A stretch of DNA of 64,000 bases, taken from TMED8 sp038125725 (GTDB taxonomy: Bacteria > Pseudomonadota > Alphaproteobacteria > Rhodospirillales > Casp-alpha2). Location of the stretch: positions 29,676 through 93,675 of the forward strand of contig JAYPEK010000010.1 of NCBI GenBank assembly GCA_038125725.1, in the 5' to 3' direction. Below are positions 24,459-33,005 of this stretch, piece after piece. The position numbers were made by a program, and so were the translations under genes. The first letter of the stretch is position 1. Every line of letters begins with the position of its first letter. The notes beneath the pieces were generated by a model. That model had not been told where the DNA came from. It saw only the letters and a program-made list of their open reading frames with translations, and ran no database searches.

Positions 24459-25133
24459 ATGACCACACTTCCCGCCGTCGAGTGGCGGATCACCGATGAG
24501 CCGGTCCCCTACCCAGACGCGGTCGCCTACATGGAGGCCCGCGCCGCCGGGATCCGCGCCGGCACGGCGCCCGAGACGGTGTGGCTTTTGGAGCATCCCG
24601 CGCTTTATACCGCCGGCACCAGCGCCGACCCGGCCGAACTGGTCGATCCCGAACGCTTTCCGGTCTACGAGACCGGCCGCGGCGGACGTTACACCTATCA
24701 CGGGCCCGGCCAGCGGGTCGCTTATGTGATGCTCGACCTGAAGCTGCGTGGCCAGGACGTGCGGCGCTACGTGCACGACCTGGAACAATGGGCGATCGAG
24801 ACGCTTCAACTGTTCAACGTCACCGGCGAACGCCGCTCTGAGCGCATCGGCATCTGGGTCGGTCGCGGCGCGCCGGCCAATCCGGCCTACCGGGAAGACA
24901 AGATCGCCGCCATCGGCGTGCGGGTGCGCAAGTGGGTCAGTTACCACGGCATCGCACTCAACGTGGAGCCCGATCTCTCGCACTTCGACGGCATCATTCC
25001 CTGCGGCATCGCCGAGCACGGCGTCACCTCGCTCTGGGACCTGGGCCTCACCCCGACGCTCCCAGAGGTGGATTCGGCGCTCCGCGCCGCCTTCGAACGG
25101 GTGTTCGAGCGCCGCACGAAACCGGCCACTTAA
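24459..25133 (+). CDS. lipB: Octanoyltransferase (lipoate biosynthesis)
   Basis: 224 residues. It moves octanoyl from acyl-carrier protein to lipoyl domains of 2-oxoacid dehydrogenases, a cytoplasmic step before LipA. RGGRYTYHGPGQ is the LipB signature, the catalytic Lys is in AAIGVRVRKWVSYHGIALN, and the catalytic Cys in GIIPCGIAEHGVTSL. It is full length, with no unusual feature. It starts 111 bases downstream of the tRNA and is convergent with acylphosphatase, 8 bases between stops. Confidence 0.95.
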   Translation: MTTLPAVEWRITDEPVPYPDAVAYMEARAAGIRAGTAPETVWLLEHPALYTAGTSADPAELVDPERFPVYETGRGGRYTYHGPGQRVAYVMLDLKLRGQDVRRYVHDLEQWAIETLQLFNVTGERRSERIGIWVGRGAPANPAYREDKIAAIGVRVRKWVSYHGIALNVEPDLSHFDGIIPCGIAEHGVTSLWDLGLTPTLPEVDSALRAAFERVFERRTKPAT

Positions 25134-25141
25134 ACCGTCGC

Positions 25142-25423
25142 CTAGATTGTCGGCTTGGCCTCGAAGCCGGATTCCGCCGGCAGTTCCGCTTCGACGACCT
25201 TGAGATCGATCACCCGGCTGGACGGCGGACCCGTGCGGCATTTCTCGACCATCGTGGAAACAGCCTCGGCAGGACCGGCGAAAACAGCCTCGACGCTGCC
25301 GTCGCGGCGATTGCGGACCCAGCCCCGAAGCCCCAGGCCTTGCGCTGCGTGGCGCGTCCACCAACGGAAACCGACGCCCTGGACGCGGCCCTCGATCAGG
25401 ACGCGGCGTGCGATATCCGCCAC
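25142..25423 (-). CDS. acyP: Acylphosphatase
   Basis: 93 residues, single acylphosphatase domain that hydrolyses carboxyl phosphates. The phosphate cradle is GRVQGVGFRWWTRHAA with the catalytic Arg, and the catalytic Asn lies in LRGWVRNRRDGSVEA. It is 4 bases from the pccA stop, so both belong to one unit. The cytoplasmic role is unclear in most bacteria. Confidence 0.93.
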   Translation of the reverse strand: MADIARRVLIEGRVQGVGFRWWTRHAAQGLGLRGWVRNRRDGSVEAVFAGPAEAVSTMVEKCRTGPPSSRVIDLKVVEAELPAESGFEAKPTI

Positions 25424-25427
25424 CGGT

Positions 25428-27413
25428 TCACTCGAATTCCATGATCACCTGATCGACGGCGAGGGAATCGCCGGCTTCGGCGTTAATGGCGGAAACGACA
25501 ACGTCCCGTTCGGCGCGCATGACGTTTTCCATCTTCATTGCCTCGATCACCGCCAGGGTCTCGCCGGATTTCACTTCCTGGCCGACGGCAACGTCGATGC
25601 TGACCAATAGCCCCGGCATCGGCGACAGCAGCAGCTTCGAGGTATCCGGCGGTTCCTTCTCTGGCATCAGCGCATGGAACTCGGCGGCGCGCTCCGAAAG
25701 CACGAAAACGTCGTCCTGCGAACCGCCATGGGTTAGGCGATAGGCGACGGCCTGGCGCTCCACCTGGATACAGACCTCGCGTCCATCCAGCGTGCCGCGC
25801 AGCAAGGGTTCGCTCAGTTTCCAGTCGGTTTGCAGCTCGTGCGTGCGGCCGTCGACGATGACGTGATAGCCGTCCTTGGCCGGACGCACGGTGACCGGGT
25901 GCTGACCGTTCTTCAGCACCACCACCCAGCGGTCGGAGACACGGCGCTTGTGGTGCTCGGCCTGGCCGGTGATTTCGGCGGCGCGGTCCTGGAAGGCGCG
26001 GTGCACGGAAGCGGCGACCGTCACCTGCAGCATCGGGTCTTCCGGCGGCAGGTCCTGCGGATGGAAGCCTTCCGGATATTCCTCGGCGATCAGGTTGGTG
26101 GTCATGTTGCCGGAAACGAAACGCGGATGCGCCACCAGCGCACCCAGGAACCCGATGTTGTGGTTGACGCCGCGAATGTAATAGCCGTCGAGGGCATGGC
26201 GCATGTGTTGGATGCACTCGGCCCGGTCGGCGCCGTAGGTGATCAGCTTGGCGATCATCGGGTCGTAGTACATGGAAATCTCGCCGCCCTCGTAGACCGA
26301 CGAATCAACGCGAACATTCTCGCTCTCTTCCGGCGCCTGGTAGCGCACCAGCCGGCCGATGGAAGGCAGGAAGTTGCGGAACGGGTCCTCCGCATAGACG
26401 CGCGCTTCGAGCGCCCAGCCATCGAGCTTCACCTGGTCTTGCGTCATCGGCAGTTTCTCGCCGGCTGCGACGCGGATCATCAGTTCCACCAGGTCGAGGC
26501 CGGTGATGAACTCGGTCACTGGGTGCTCCACCTGCAACCGCGTGTTCATTTCCAGGAAATAGAAGTTCCTCTCGGCATCGACGATGAACTCGACCGTGCC
26601 TGCCGAGTGGTAGTCGACGGCTTTGGCGAGCGCCACCGCCTCCTCGCCCATGGCCTTGCGGGTAGCTTCGTCGAGGAACGGTGACGGCGCTTCCTCGAGC
26701 ACTTTCTGGTGGCGGCGCTGGATGGAACATTCGCGCTCGCCCAGATAGAGCGTGTTGCCGTGCTTGTCGGCCATGATCTGGATTTCGATATGGCGCGGTT
26801 CCTGGATGAATTTCTCGATGAACACCCGATCGTCGCCGAAGGACGATTTTGCTTCATTGACGGCGCGCTCCAGGCCTTCGCGGCATTCCTCGTCGTTCCA
26901 GGCAAGCCGCATGCCCTTGCCGCCACCGCCGGCGGATGCCTTCAACATCACCGGATAGCCGATATCGTTGGCGATCTTCACCGCGTCGTCGGGGTCGGCG
27001 ACGGCCTCGGTGTGGCCGGGCACGGTGGAGACGTTGGCCTTGGCTGCGAGTTTCTTGGATTCGATCTTGTCGCCCATGGCGGTGATGGCGCCGACCGGAG
27101 GGCCGATGAAGGCGACGCCCTCTTTCTCCAGCCGTTCGGCGAAGGCGGCATTCTCGGACAGGAAACCGTAACCCGGATGCACGGCGTCGGCGCCGGTTTC
27201 CTTAATCGCGGCGATGATGTTGTCCATCACCAGATAGCTCTCGGCGCTCGGCGCCGGGCCGATGTAAACGGCCTCGTCGGCCATTTCCTTGTGCAGCGCA
27301 TCGCGGTCGGCGTCGGAATAGACCGCGACCGTCTTGATCCCCATCTTGCGCGCCGTCTTGATGACCCGGCACGCGATCTCGCCCCGGTTGGCGATCAGGA
27401 TTTTTTCGAACAT
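25428..27413 (-). CDS. pccA: Propionyl-CoA carboxylase, biotin-containing alpha subunit
   Basis: 661 residues. The biotin carboxylase domain (1 to about 450) has GFLSENAAFAERL, ASAGGGGKGMRLAW and EMNTRLQVEHPVTEFI; a BT domain spans about 510-570; and the biotinyl domain has EAMKMENVM (Lys about 627). With PccB it makes methylmalonyl-CoA. Close similarity in the N-terminal half to MccA reflects shared ancestry; the beta subunit at 37937-39469 is of PccB type. The ATG at 27413 fits the family start MFEKILIANRGE; the frame is open to 27428. Its leader holds competing hairpins. Confidence 0.92.
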   Translation of the reverse strand: MFEKILIANRGEIACRVIKTARKMGIKTVAVYSDADRDALHKEMADEAVYIGPAPSAESYLVMDNIIAAIKETGADAVHPGYGFLSENAAFAERLEKEGVAFIGPPVGAITAMGDKIESKKLAAKANVSTVPGHTEAVADPDDAVKIANDIGYPVMLKASAGGGGKGMRLAWNDEECREGLERAVNEAKSSFGDDRVFIEKFIQEPRHIEIQIMADKHGNTLYLGERECSIQRRHQKVLEEAPSPFLDEATRKAMGEEAVALAKAVDYHSAGTVEFIVDAERNFYFLEMNTRLQVEHPVTEFITGLDLVELMIRVAAGEKLPMTQDQVKLDGWALEARVYAEDPFRNFLPSIGRLVRYQAPEESENVRVDSSVYEGGEISMYYDPMIAKLITYGADRAECIQHMRHALDGYYIRGVNHNIGFLGALVAHPRFVSGNMTTNLIAEEYPEGFHPQDLPPEDPMLQVTVAASVHRAFQDRAAEITGQAEHHKRRVSDRWVVVLKNGQHPVTVRPAKDGYHVIVDGRTHELQTDWKLSEPLLRGTLDGREVCIQVERQAVAYRLTHGGSQDDVFVLSERAAEFHALMPEKEPPDTSKLLLSPMPGLLVSIDVAVGQEVKSGETLAVIEAMKMENVMRAERDVVVSAINAEAGDSLAVDQVIMEFE

Positions 27414-27516
27414 CTCACCCCACTGCAAACTGCGTTCAACCGCCCCAGTGCCGCTTTTTTACGCCGCCAGGGCGGAAGAATCCAACACGTTCGGCCTCTT
27501 ACGCCTGGCGATTGCC

Positions 27517-27559
27517 TTTTGCCCACCATGCTGGGCAAAACCCCATCCATAATGGTGGG
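27517..27559 (-). promoter_or_regulatory. Alternative hairpins in the pccA leader region
   Basis: On the minus strand CCCACCAT (27559-27552) can pair with ATGGTGGG (27529-27522). Alternatively TTTTGCCCA (27540-27532) can pair with TGGGCAAAA (27525-27517), loop of 6. The two pairings use the same 3' segment and exclude each other, roughly 105-145 bases before the pccA ATG. The gap 27414-27825 holds this, a 64-bp repeat at 27571-27634, and no convincing gene. Confidence 0.4.
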
Positions 27560-27570
27560 TAACCGGATAA

Positions 27571-27634
27571 TTCACGGGTTGGAAGTCGTTGTTTTTATTC
27601 ATTTACAAAAAAAATCTATGGAACGAACCCAATT
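27571..27634. repeat. 64-bp intergenic repeat, copy 2
   Basis: The same length and same 15-base ends (TTCACGGGTTGGAAG and GGAACGAACCCAATT) as the copy at 1945-2008, with a diverged AT-rich centre. It lies about 158 bases upstream of pccA and 192 bases upstream of the cytochrome gene. Similarity may run further (CCCGGC then TCGTGA in both). Confidence 0.7.
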
Positions 27635-27825
27635 CACATAAGCTACCCGGCTATCGTGATTTGAATACAAAGCATCGGCTATAGGAAAATATATCTATAT
27701 TTACGGAATAAATCAATGGATTTTTGAAGACCGCAATCCGTATCCACATAAACCCAAGTCCTATTTCGAGGATTTCCCATTCCGGTTGATTGTCGGAAGT
27801 CGGCGTTTTGTGGCCTTGTGTACCC

Positions 27826-28968
27826 ATGCGCCAGACACGACATGCATACCCGGAACAGAGCGAAACCGACGCCGCACCGCTGCGCGACCTACCGTTGCGC
27901 TCGTTCCACTGGCTTTCGGTGGTCGCCGTCGCCGTCGCCGCCATGACCGGCTTTCTGGCGCCCCCCTGGTGGCAGCCGGTGCACGTCATTGCCGGCTATG
28001 TGTTGGCCTGTCTTCTGGCTTTCCGCATCCTTTGGGGTGTATTCGGGAGCCGCTTCAGCCAGTTCCAGTCATTTTCATTGTCCATCAGCGGCACCATCCG
28101 CTACCTGCGCGACATTGCCGCCGGGCACAACCCCACGTTCGATGGTCATAATCCCGCCGGAACATGGATGATCTTTATCCTGTTGGCGTTGCTGGCGGCA
28201 TTGGTCGCCAGCGGACTGCTGCTCCTCGGTGGACAGGAGAAACTCGGTCCGCTCGCCGCCGCTGTCGCTTATCAGACCGCACGCCGGTTCCGGGATATCC
28301 ACGAAATCGCCGCCTGGGCGTTGCTCGGTGTGGTTACCCTGCATCTGCTCGGCGTCGCGTTCGATACCCTGGTCCAGAAGCATCCCGCCCTAACGGCGAT
28401 GGTCACCGGTACGAAACCCGGTTGGAAACCGCCCTCGCCCGCGGCCAATCGAGCCTGGACCCGCCGCGGCATGGTGCTCGCCGGGCTTTCCTCTCTGGTC
28501 CTGATCGGCATCGGCACCGGTCTTTCCAGCCTGCCCGCAAAAGGTTACGCCCCGATCCATTATCCGGATGTCTACAAGACCGAATGTGCGGACTGTCATT
28601 CGATCTATCACCCCAGCCTCCGGACTGCCGGCGCCTGGCGGAAAATGATGTCGCAGTTGAGCGACCACTACGGCGAGGATGCCTCCCTACCCGATGCGGA
28701 CAATCAGGCGATCACCGATTTTTTAACGGCGAACAACGCTGAAGCCTTCGATACCGAGGCATCGTGGCGCATCGGCAGGCAAGACACCCCAAGCTTGCGC
28801 ATGACCGATACCGGCTATTGGAAACGGCGCCATCGCAAAATCGAGAATACCGCCTTCAACGACCCGGCGGTCGGGTCGAAGGCGAATTGCGCGGCCTGCC
28901 ACCAGGACGCCGCCACGGGATTGTTTGCCGACGGCAAAATCCATCTACCAGAAAGAAACCGGAAATGA
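27826..28968 (+). CDS. Cytochrome b561 fused to a diheme cytochrome c (DHC) domain
   Basis: 380 residues. The N-terminal part has four membrane helices with His ligands (FHWLSVVAVA, VHVIAGYVLA, FRDIHEIAAWALLGVVTLHLL), a b561-type haem b domain. A fifth helix (about 215-235) is followed by a periplasmic domain with two haem c sites, CADCH and CAACH, clearly homologous to the separate DHC at 29427-29912. It can move electrons from quinol to the periplasmic SHP and DHC partners. A TTG at 27790 is an alternative start. Its stop overlaps the SHP start (ATGA). Confidence 0.87.
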   Translation: MRQTRHAYPEQSETDAAPLRDLPLRSFHWLSVVAVAVAAMTGFLAPPWWQPVHVIAGYVLACLLAFRILWGVFGSRFSQFQSFSLSISGTIRYLRDIAAGHNPTFDGHNPAGTWMIFILLALLAALVASGLLLLGGQEKLGPLAAAVAYQTARRFRDIHEIAAWALLGVVTLHLLGVAFDTLVQKHPALTAMVTGTKPGWKPPSPAANRAWTRRGMVLAGLSSLVLIGIGTGLSSLPAKGYAPIHYPDVYKTECADCHSIYHPSLRTAGAWRKMMSQLSDHYGEDASLPDADNQAITDFLTANNAEAFDTEASWRIGRQDTPSLRMTDTGYWKRRHRKIENTAFNDPAVGSKANCAACHQDAATGLFADGKIHLPERNRK

Positions 28969-29405
28969 AACGCCACGAACGCATGAGCCTAAAAACAGTC
29001 CCCCTTATCGTCGCCCTTGCCTGCGCCGCGCTGGTGCCGCCTTCCCTGGCCGCCGATCCCCGCCAACAGATCATCGCCGGCTATGAAGCTACGGCGAAAG
29101 CAGCCAAGCCCGGTTTCAACGGATTCTCGTCGGAACGCGGCGAGGCCTTTTTCCGCGCCGCCCCGGGTACGGGCAAGCCGGAGACACCATCCTGCACGAC
29201 CTGCCATACAGCGGACCCGAGAGCAGCCGGTAAAACCCGCGCCGGCAAGGCGATCGCGCCAATGGCCGTCTCCATACAAGCCGACCGCTATCTCGACGCT
29301 GCCAAGGTCGAGAAATGGTACCGGCGGAACTGTCGCAGCGTCCTCGGCCGCGAATGCACGGCCATCGAAAAAGGCGACTTCCTGACATTCATGATCAACC
29401 GATAA
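28965..29405 (+). CDS. shp: SHP-type monohaem cytochrome c (DUF1924)
   Basis: 146 residues with a signal peptide (cleavage after PPSLAA). The single haem site is CTTCH, and the conserved block KVEKWYRRNCRSVLGRECTAIEKGDFL matches the sphaeroides haem protein family. In that family an Asn next to this Cys is the sixth ligand of oxidised haem, and it is lost on reduction so that O2 or NO can bind. The natural partner is DHC, encoded next. Its start overlaps the b561-DHC gene by four bases. Confidence 0.85.
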   Translation: MKRHERMSLKTVPLIVALACAALVPPSLAADPRQQIIAGYEATAKAAKPGFNGFSSERGEAFFRAAPGTGKPETPSCTTCHTADPRAAGKTRAGKAIAPMAVSIQADRYLDAAKVEKWYRRNCRSVLGRECTAIEKGDFLTFMINR

Positions 29406-29426
29406 CGACCCAAAGCGAGAAACCGA

Positions 29427-29912
29427 ATGAACACCAAGCCCTTCTCTATTCTTCACCTTGCCGCGCTCATTGCCGTGTTGGTACTCGGCAGCACCGGCGC
29501 CAGCGCCGACGAACGATACACACCGGTCACAGATGCCACGGTAAAAAAGGAATGCGGCGCCTGCCACATGGCCTTCCAACCCAATATGCTGCCGGCGAAA
29601 TCCTGGGCCCGGATCATGGACGCCCTAGCTGATCATTTCGGCGAGGACGCCTCCCTGGACCCGGCGACCGCCGACCATATCAAGACGTATCTCGTCGACA
29701 ACGCAGCCGATGCTGGATGGTGGGGCGGAAAATTCATGCGCGGTCTTAGCGACGACGCTGCACCGCTTAGGATCACCGAGACCCCCTATTGGTTGCGCGA
29801 GCACAACAAGGAGGTTCCGGCCTCGGCCTGGCGCGACCCGCGCGTCAAATCGAAAGCCAATTGCCTCGCCTGTCACCGCGACGCGGACAGAGGCTACTAC
29901 GACGACGATTGA
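29427..29912 (+). CDS. Diheme cytochrome c (DHC)
   Basis: 161 residues with signal peptide (through GASADE). Two haem sites, CGACH and CLACH, are separated by the block MDALADHFGEDASLDPATAD, which is shared with the C-terminal domain of the b561 fusion (QLSDHYGEDASLPDADNQ). DHC donates electrons to SHP in related bacteria. It is 21 bases downstream of SHP. The cluster therefore has two DHC modules, one tethered and one soluble. Confidence 0.87.
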   Translation: MNTKPFSILHLAALIAVLVLGSTGASADERYTPVTDATVKKECGACHMAFQPNMLPAKSWARIMDALADHFGEDASLDPATADHIKTYLVDNAADAGWWGGKFMRGLSDDAAPLRITETPYWLREHNKEVPASAWRDPRVKSKANCLACHRDADRGYYDDD

Positions 29913-29989
29913 GTTCCCGGCGCGGGAATTGTCTCCACGGCCTGCCTTGCTAAGATGCGCGGAACCGGCGCCACATGGGAATCTGATTG

Positions 29990-30502
29990 ATGCGAGCCCC
30001 CTCCGGATACGAAGCGAAGCTTTTGCTTCTTTCATTTATCGTGATCGCGGTTTGCGAAGCCTTTTTCCTGATGGATGTAGTCGCCGACTTCTTTCACTGG
30101 GATATCGGTGCGCCATGGCTCGACCATGGCAGTATCGAGATGGCGACGACCGTCACCCTTGCGCTGGCCTTGGTGGTAATCGGCCGTGAGACCATTCGGT
30201 TGCTATCGTCCCACCGTCGGGCCGAGGCGAACGTGCAAGCCGCCTCCGGTGAGTTGCTCAGCGTGATCGAGCGGAAGTTCGATGACTGGCAGCTCTCGGC
30301 CTCGGAAAAGGAAATCGCCCTGCTGCTGATTAAGGGTATGTCAAACCAGGAAATCGCCGATATCCGGGATACCCGACCGGGTACCGTGAAAAGCCAGAGC
30401 AGCGCGGTTTATCAAAAAGCCGGCGTTCGAAACCGCCAGGAACTAGCCGCCTATTTCGTCGAAGACCTGCTTGCCGGAGAACGCTTGCTAAAGAACGGAT
30501 AG
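29990..30502 (+). CDS. Membrane-anchored LuxR-type regulator
   Basis: 170 residues. Two hydrophobic segments (about 11-32 and 49-69) are followed by a short coiled linker and a C-terminal LuxR/NarL helix-turn-helix: LSASEKEIALLLIKGMSNQE, then TVKSQSSAVYQKAGVRNRQELAAYF. No receiver or ligand domain is visible, so DNA binding may be controlled through the membrane. It is the last gene of the same-strand cytochrome cluster (77-base gap), which suggests it controls or senses that electron chain. The ATG at 29990 is preferred over TTG at 29987. Confidence 0.78.
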   Translation: MRAPSGYEAKLLLLSFIVIAVCEAFFLMDVVADFFHWDIGAPWLDHGSIEMATTVTLALALVVIGRETIRLLSSHRRAEANVQAASGELLSVIERKFDDWQLSASEKEIALLLIKGMSNQEIADIRDTRPGTVKSQSSAVYQKAGVRNRQELAAYFVEDLLAGERLLKNG

Positions 30503-30515
30503 GTTCGGCGGCGCC

Positions 30516-31631
30516 CTATCCGCTGAGTGCAGACCCTGTCGATCCGCAGGCCAATTCGAAGCGCCCCGAACCGAGTGGCGCCAGATCCTTCAGCGCCACC
30601 ATTGCCGGCGCCTCGACCGGGCGCGGGCCGGGATCGCCCTTGATGCCGGCGCCGAGCCAGGGGTAGTCCCCTTCCACGCTGCGTGGGCTATGCTCGCGGG
30701 TGGGTTGCTTGAGCGGCATGGCGCCTTCGGGCGTGAATTCGGCAAGGGCGAAACGGAAGACATAGTTTGGTGTCAGGCCCATGCGCAGATCGGCGAAGAC
30801 GATCTTGTCGCCCTCGCGTTCGAGGCGGAAATAGCCGTCGGTGAAGCTCGTCAATGTGCGGTAGAAGGCGTTGTCCTGGAGGCAGGCGTCCAGTTCCGGA
30901 TGGCGCGGATGGGCGTAGACCGTCACCTTGTCGTCGCCGCCGAACATCGGCATGTAGACGTTCAAGTAGCGCCCGCCGTCGATGGCGATGGCGCGCCAAT
31001 AGAGCGTATTGAACGGCGTCGGAATGGCCAAGGTGCGTTCGGGCGTCACGCCCTGGGCGCCCAATAGCCGCTCCGTCCGCGTCTCGACCCAGGTCTGCGC
31101 CACGACGGTGAAGGCCATGTAGGCCGTCGAAACCCCGAGCGCGCGCCGAAGCCAGCGCTGATAACCGTCGCCCCAGCCCGATACGAACAGCGCCCATAGA
31201 ACCACCGCCAGCAGCGGCAGCGTATAAAGCGGATCGATGATGAAGATGGACCCCACGCCCACCGGTTCTGGTCCCACTGGCCAAAAAAGCTGGGTGCCGT
31301 AGACGGTCATGGCGTCGATCAGCGCATGGGTGGCGAACACCAGGTAGACCGCAAGGTAGGTCAGGATGCGCTTGTCCCGGAGATCGGCGAACATACGCAC
31401 CAGCGGCTCGGCGAATACCGGCGTCGCCAGCGCCTGGACCAGCAGTGAATGGGTCGGGCCCCGGTGCGTGGTGAACGACGCCACCGGGTCGGCGGCGGGG
31501 ACGAAGGTATCCAGGTCCGGTAAGGTGCCATAGAGCCCGCCGATCAGCGCGGCGCGGCGCGCGCCGATGCGGGGGCCAAGCAAAGCGGCGCTGACCGCGC
31601 CGCCGAGAACGAATTGAGTGACAGAATCCAT
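30516..31631 (-). CDS. Membrane metal-dependent hydrolase (YdjM/YbcI family)
   Basis: 371 residues. MDSVTQFVLGGAVSAALLG, LYGTLPDLDTF and FTTHRGPTHSLL carry the Asp and His set of this inner-membrane family, followed by FATHALIDAMTVYGTQLFWP and several membrane helices in the first 200 residues. The C-terminal 170 residues are soluble, with no recognised motif. Substrate and role are unknown. It is convergent with the LuxR-type gene, with 13 bases between. Confidence 0.85.
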   Translation of the reverse strand: MDSVTQFVLGGAVSAALLGPRIGARRAALIGGLYGTLPDLDTFVPAADPVASFTTHRGPTHSLLVQALATPVFAEPLVRMFADLRDKRILTYLAVYLVFATHALIDAMTVYGTQLFWPVGPEPVGVGSIFIIDPLYTLPLLAVVLWALFVSGWGDGYQRWLRRALGVSTAYMAFTVVAQTWVETRTERLLGAQGVTPERTLAIPTPFNTLYWRAIAIDGGRYLNVYMPMFGGDDKVTVYAHPRHPELDACLQDNAFYRTLTSFTDGYFRLEREGDKIVFADLRMGLTPNYVFRFALAEFTPEGAMPLKQPTREHSPRSVEGDYPWLGAGIKGDPGPRPVEAPAMVALKDLAPLGSGRFELACGSTGSALSG

Positions 31632-31690
31632 ATCTATCTTATGGGGTGGTCTTTGGCCCGGTTCAAGGTGCCGGCGTGCCGACCGGCGGG

Positions 31691-32551
31691 CTAGATGCGT
31701 TCTCCGTAGACGTCGACCGGCTTGGCGTTCCGCACCCGGTCGGTGACATAGTCCAAATCCCGAAGGTAGAGACTGTTGTATCCGAAGTGCTGTTCCGTCC
31801 CCCTGCTGATGATCCGCGAACGGGGATCGTAGGAATATCGCTCGAACCCCCAGCGTTCGAGTTCCCGCGAAAAGGCATCGTCATGGAATTCGACGATCAT
31901 CGCTCTCAAGGTGGGGCAATCCAGCGTCCGGCGCGCGCCCTGCATGGCGGTGCGCTCATGCCCTTCCAGGTCGAGCTTCATGACCGCCGGTTCGCAGGCG
32001 AGCGAATCCAGCGTCAATTGCCGCACTTCGAGCGTCGGCAAATCCAGGTCCGTGGAAACGAAATTCATCGTATCGAGGTGCGTCGTCATGTGCACCGTGC
32101 CGTCGCTGTCGCCCGCGGCGGCGGCGATCACGTCGACTAGGTTCTCGATCCCATTGGCCGTGAGATTGCGCCGCATGGCCTCAATCGTTGCCGGGACCGG
32201 CTCGATGGCGATGGTCCTGGCCCCGGCCACCGCGGAGGCCAAAATCGTATAACAGCCCACATTGGCGCCGACATCGACGAACAGGTCATCCGGTCGCAGA
32301 AAATGCAGCAGGAACCCCATGTCGGAATATTCGTGCAGACCGCAATAGATATTGCCGGTCGCCCCGGCCATGCCACGGCGTGCCACCAGGCGGGTGTTTT
32401 CGACCCAATCGACGCCGACGTCGCGGTCGCGCCGCGCTTTCAATTGCCAGGCAAGCACGCGCAACAGCGCCGCCGGCATCCGCCGGCGGGTCACCGGATG
32501 GCGGAACAGGAGATGGATGGCGGGAAAAATGGATCCTGCGCGTTCGAACAT
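31691..32551 (-). CDS. FkbM-family SAM-dependent methyltransferase
   Basis: 286 residues. The Rossmann core shows VDVGANVGCYTILAS (SAM motif I), AIEPVPATIEAMRRNL, and VMKLDLEGHERTAMQGA, which corresponds to the FkbM Glu motif. FkbM enzymes O-methylate sugars or polyketides; no glycan genes surround it. A TATAAT lies at 32558-32563 on the minus strand, 6 bases before the ATG, so the transcript may be almost leaderless. The frame continues upstream to 32893 but would cross the next gene. Confidence 0.85.
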   Translation of the reverse strand: MFERAGSIFPAIHLLFRHPVTRRRMPAALLRVLAWQLKARRDRDVGVDWVENTRLVARRGMAGATGNIYCGLHEYSDMGFLLHFLRPDDLFVDVGANVGCYTILASAVAGARTIAIEPVPATIEAMRRNLTANGIENLVDVIAAAAGDSDGTVHMTTHLDTMNFVSTDLDLPTLEVRQLTLDSLACEPAVMKLDLEGHERTAMQGARRTLDCPTLRAMIVEFHDDAFSRELERWGFERYSYDPRSRIISRGTEQHFGYNSLYLRDLDYVTDRVRNAKPVDVYGERI

Positions 32552-32598
32552 GATGGGATTATAGCGGCCAGTGGCATTGTTTCGACGCCATATCGAGC

Positions 32599-32850
32599 CT
32601 ACCGGAACACCCGGAACAGCCCCATGACGTAGGCCGCATGCACGGCCAACACCGCGCCCCAGCCGACCATCGGCAGCACGAACCAGGCGCGCGCCGGCGT
32701 GAACCAGAAGTTTACCGCCATCAGCACCGTCATGAGCGCGAAATAGCCCGCCAGATGCAGGGCGAACCCACGCAGGCGCCGACGCGCCTCGCCGGCTCCG
32801 GGGGCTTTGACGGCGTCTTCGGGCGATGGCGGGTTTCGGTCTTGGTCCAT
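32599..32850 (-). CDS. 2TM-domain small membrane protein
   Basis: 83 residues. A short charged N-terminus (MDQDRNPPSPED) precedes the 2TM pattern RRLRGFALHLAGYFALM, VNFWFTPARAWFVLPMVGWGAVLAVHAAYV: two helices with the conserved HL/HA His residues. The family is often fused to kinases or stands alone; function unknown. The start is ATG at 32850 or GTG at 32856. It is upstream of the FkbM gene on the same strand. Confidence 0.75.
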   Translation of the reverse strand: MDQDRNPPSPEDAVKAPGAGEARRRLRGFALHLAGYFALMTVLMAVNFWFTPARAWFVLPMVGWGAVLAVHAAYVMGLFRVFR

Positions 32851-33005
32851 GGTCACGGGGTCTCGGCATGAATTCGATTGGCGTCACAAACACGCTTACT
32901 AACCCATTGTCAATATTATCGTTTCAGAGACCGAAATCGAAAAGCGCATGACAGGAATGGGGGCCTGTGCTGCTATGACGTCAGCTCTGGGAGGAAGCTG
33001 AAACC

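Noticed and set aside
24261..24460. tRNA-Leu as an integration site
   Set aside because: No integrase and no duplicated tRNA 3' end were found; lipB follows directly.
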